A stretch of DNA of 34,371 bases from Dechloromonas aromatica (nom. nud.) (lineage in GTDB: Bacteria > Pseudomonadota > Gammaproteobacteria > Burkholderiales > Rhodocyclaceae): contig JAFIHA010000051.1 of the NCBI GenBank assembly GCA_017848965.1, positions 1 through 34,371 on the forward strand, read 5' to 3'. This document shows, in pieces, positions 33,521-34,371 of this stretch. The notes beneath the pieces were generated by a model, which was not told where the DNA came from, made no database searches, and saw only the letters and a program-made list of their open reading frames with translations. Numbering within the stretch: position 1 is the stretch's first letter; every line of letters begins with the position of its first letter. The translations under genes and the position numbers were made by a program.

Positions 33521-33968
33521 GCTCTGCCTCGTCTTCGTGATCGTGGCCGCCGCAGCTGCCGTGGCCGTCGGGACCATGCACGCAGGCCTCGATGTTGCCC
33601 GCCGGCAGCTCGACGCCGTTCAGACCGACCCAGGCATTGACCGCCTCGGCATCGAAACCGACCATGCGCTCATCGCCGACTTCCATCAGCGGGCGGCGGA
33701 TCAGCAGGGGATTCTCGAGCAGCAGTTGCAGCGCGTGCTCGAAGCTGATGTTCTCCGGCACCAGCTGGCCGCTCTTGATCGCCGACGCGCTCGGGTTGAA
33801 CCAGCGGGCGACCGGCAGCTTGCCGAGGAATTGCAGCAGGCGCTCGGCGGTCCACGGCTCGGTCTTCAGGTTCTTCGCCTGGACGGTATGGCCGGCAGCG
33901 GCGAGCAGGGTTTTCTGGCGCAGGTTGCCCTTGCAACCGGGCTTTTCGTAGAAGGTGATGGTGGCCAT
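33498..33968 (-). CDS. nifO: NifO-type (ArsC-like) nitrogenase-associated protein
   Basis: This is a 156-residue thioredoxin-fold protein of the ArsC/nitrogenase-associated family, starting ITFYEKPGCKGNLRQK with a single Cys (C12) at the active-site position. It ends with an unusual His/Cys-rich tail (about residues 129-156, about six histidines and three cysteines) that could bind metal. In A. vinelandii nifO lies next to nifQ and affects molybdenum use. It is the first gene of the operon down to draG, and no sigma-54 site is seen upstream within the window. Confidence 0.85.
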   Translation of the reverse strand: MATITFYEKPGCKGNLRQKTLLAAAGHTVQAKNLKTEPWTAERLLQFLGKLPVARWFNPSASAIKSGQLVPENISFEHALQLLLENPLLIRRPLMEVGDERMVGFDAEAVNAWVGLNGVELPAGNIEACVHGPDGHGSCGGHDHEDEAEHAACGTH

Positions 33969-34083
33969 GCGGGTGGGTTCCTGGTTATGGAGTCAAAGGG
34001 GCCGTTGGGATTGGGATGAGTTGGTTATTGTTTTTGGTGGTGCTTGATCAGTGCTTGTTCTGGTGGCTTGGGTTGCTGAAGCG

Positions 34084-34371
34084 CCGGCTTCCGCGCCTGA
34101 CGGGCGGGCGTGTTTGCTTGCTGAACCGCTGGGTTCCGCCGTTGACCGGCGGGCGTACTTTTTCTTGTTTGGCCAAGAAAAAGTAGCCAAAAAGAAGGCC
34201 ACCCCTAGGTCGGCGCCCGCTACGCGGGTACCCTGCGCTACTCGGCCTTGGCGGGGGCTGCGCAACTCGGGGCTTTGCCCCTCAGACAGTGCTCGCCCTT
34301 TTTCCGCCAACGCCTGCGTTGCTCGGCGCCTCCCAAGGGGCCCGGAAAACCGAGCGGAACGGAAACATACA
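34084..34371. repeat. Right copy of a ~288-bp terminal inverted repeat
   Basis: This is the inverse of 1-288, nearly identical over its outer ~165 bases. The gap between the nifO start at 33968 and this repeat (about 33969-34083) holds no gene and no recognisable sigma-54 or NifA site. The internal dyad is at 34156-34185 (TACTTTTTCTTG / CAAGAAAAAGTA, 12-bp arms). Confidence 0.9.
34156..34185. other. Perfect stem-loop inside the right inverted repeat
   Basis: 12-bp perfect arms with a TTTGGC loop; differs in both arms from the left copy's stem while staying complementary. Confidence 0.8.

Noticed and set aside
33969..34083. NifA or sigma-54 site for the nifO operon
   Set aside because: Scanned on both strands; no TGT-N10-ACA and no correctly spaced -24/-12 element found, so the promoter is outside the window or not of this type.

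Overview
The window is a GC-rich (about two thirds G+C by eye) segment of a free-living, Mo-nitrogenase nitrogen fixer. Gene content and order resemble the Azotobacter vinelandii nif regions (nifHDKT-Y, lrv, nifV-cysE-orf-nifWZM, nifO/nifQ, Shethna protein II), with draT and draG added. Together with the cytochrome c', the b561-type cytochrome and many c-di-GMP proteins, this suggests a betaproteobacterium of the Rhodocyclales (Azonexus/Dechloromonas/Azospira type). That assignment is inference from gene order and protein resemblance.

Layout: (1) 1-288, a repeat that recurs inverted at 34084-34371. (2) 291-4183, a small zinc-ribbon protein, cytochrome c', a b561-type cytochrome and a membrane diguanylate cyclase. 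(3) 16415 down to 4149, all on the minus strand, the main nif block in three transcription units: nifH-nifD-nifK-nifT-ferredoxin-nifY-small orf; a 2[4Fe-4S] ferredoxin-lrv-orf; and nifV-cysE-orf-nifW-nifZ-nifM. (4) 16531-23662, draT (divergent from nifH), an HD-GYP response regulator, a SIR2-like protein, and a porin/periplasmic protein/EAL operon. (5) 23892-24829, an unrecognised 185-aa protein followed by a bacteriohemerythrin. (6) 24815-27333, znuABC-type zinc uptake behind a Zur-like box. (7) 27441-29962, an MFS transporter/LysR pair bounded by two direct copies of a probable small-RNA gene. (8) 33968 down to 29986, nifO, a flavodiiron protein, a 2Fe-2S ferredoxin, a Shethna protein II homologue, nifQ and draG.

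Five transcription units carry a sigma-54 -24/-12 element with a NifA-type TGT-N10-ACA site upstream at the expected distance: nifH, the ferredoxin-lrv operon, nifV, the SIR2-like gene and the 185-aa/hemerythrin pair. The last two therefore look like uncharacterised members of the NifA regulon. The genes fit together as the nitrogenase (nifHDK), cofactor supply (nifV, nifQ, nifY, nifO, cysE), maturation (nifM, nifW, nifZ, nifT), electron carriers (four ferredoxins, one of which is the protective Shethna II type), O2 protection (Shethna II, flavodiiron protein, hemerythrin) and post-translational on/off control (DraT/DraG).

The most novel items are the duplicated small-RNA candidate with C-rich (anti-Shine-Dalgarno) loops, the SIR2-like protein under apparent NifA control whose expected catalytic histidine is replaced, and the NifA-controlled unknown protein/hemerythrin pair. 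nifE, nifN, nifX, nifB, nifU, nifS, nifA and nifL are not in the window, so it cannot be the complete nif set.
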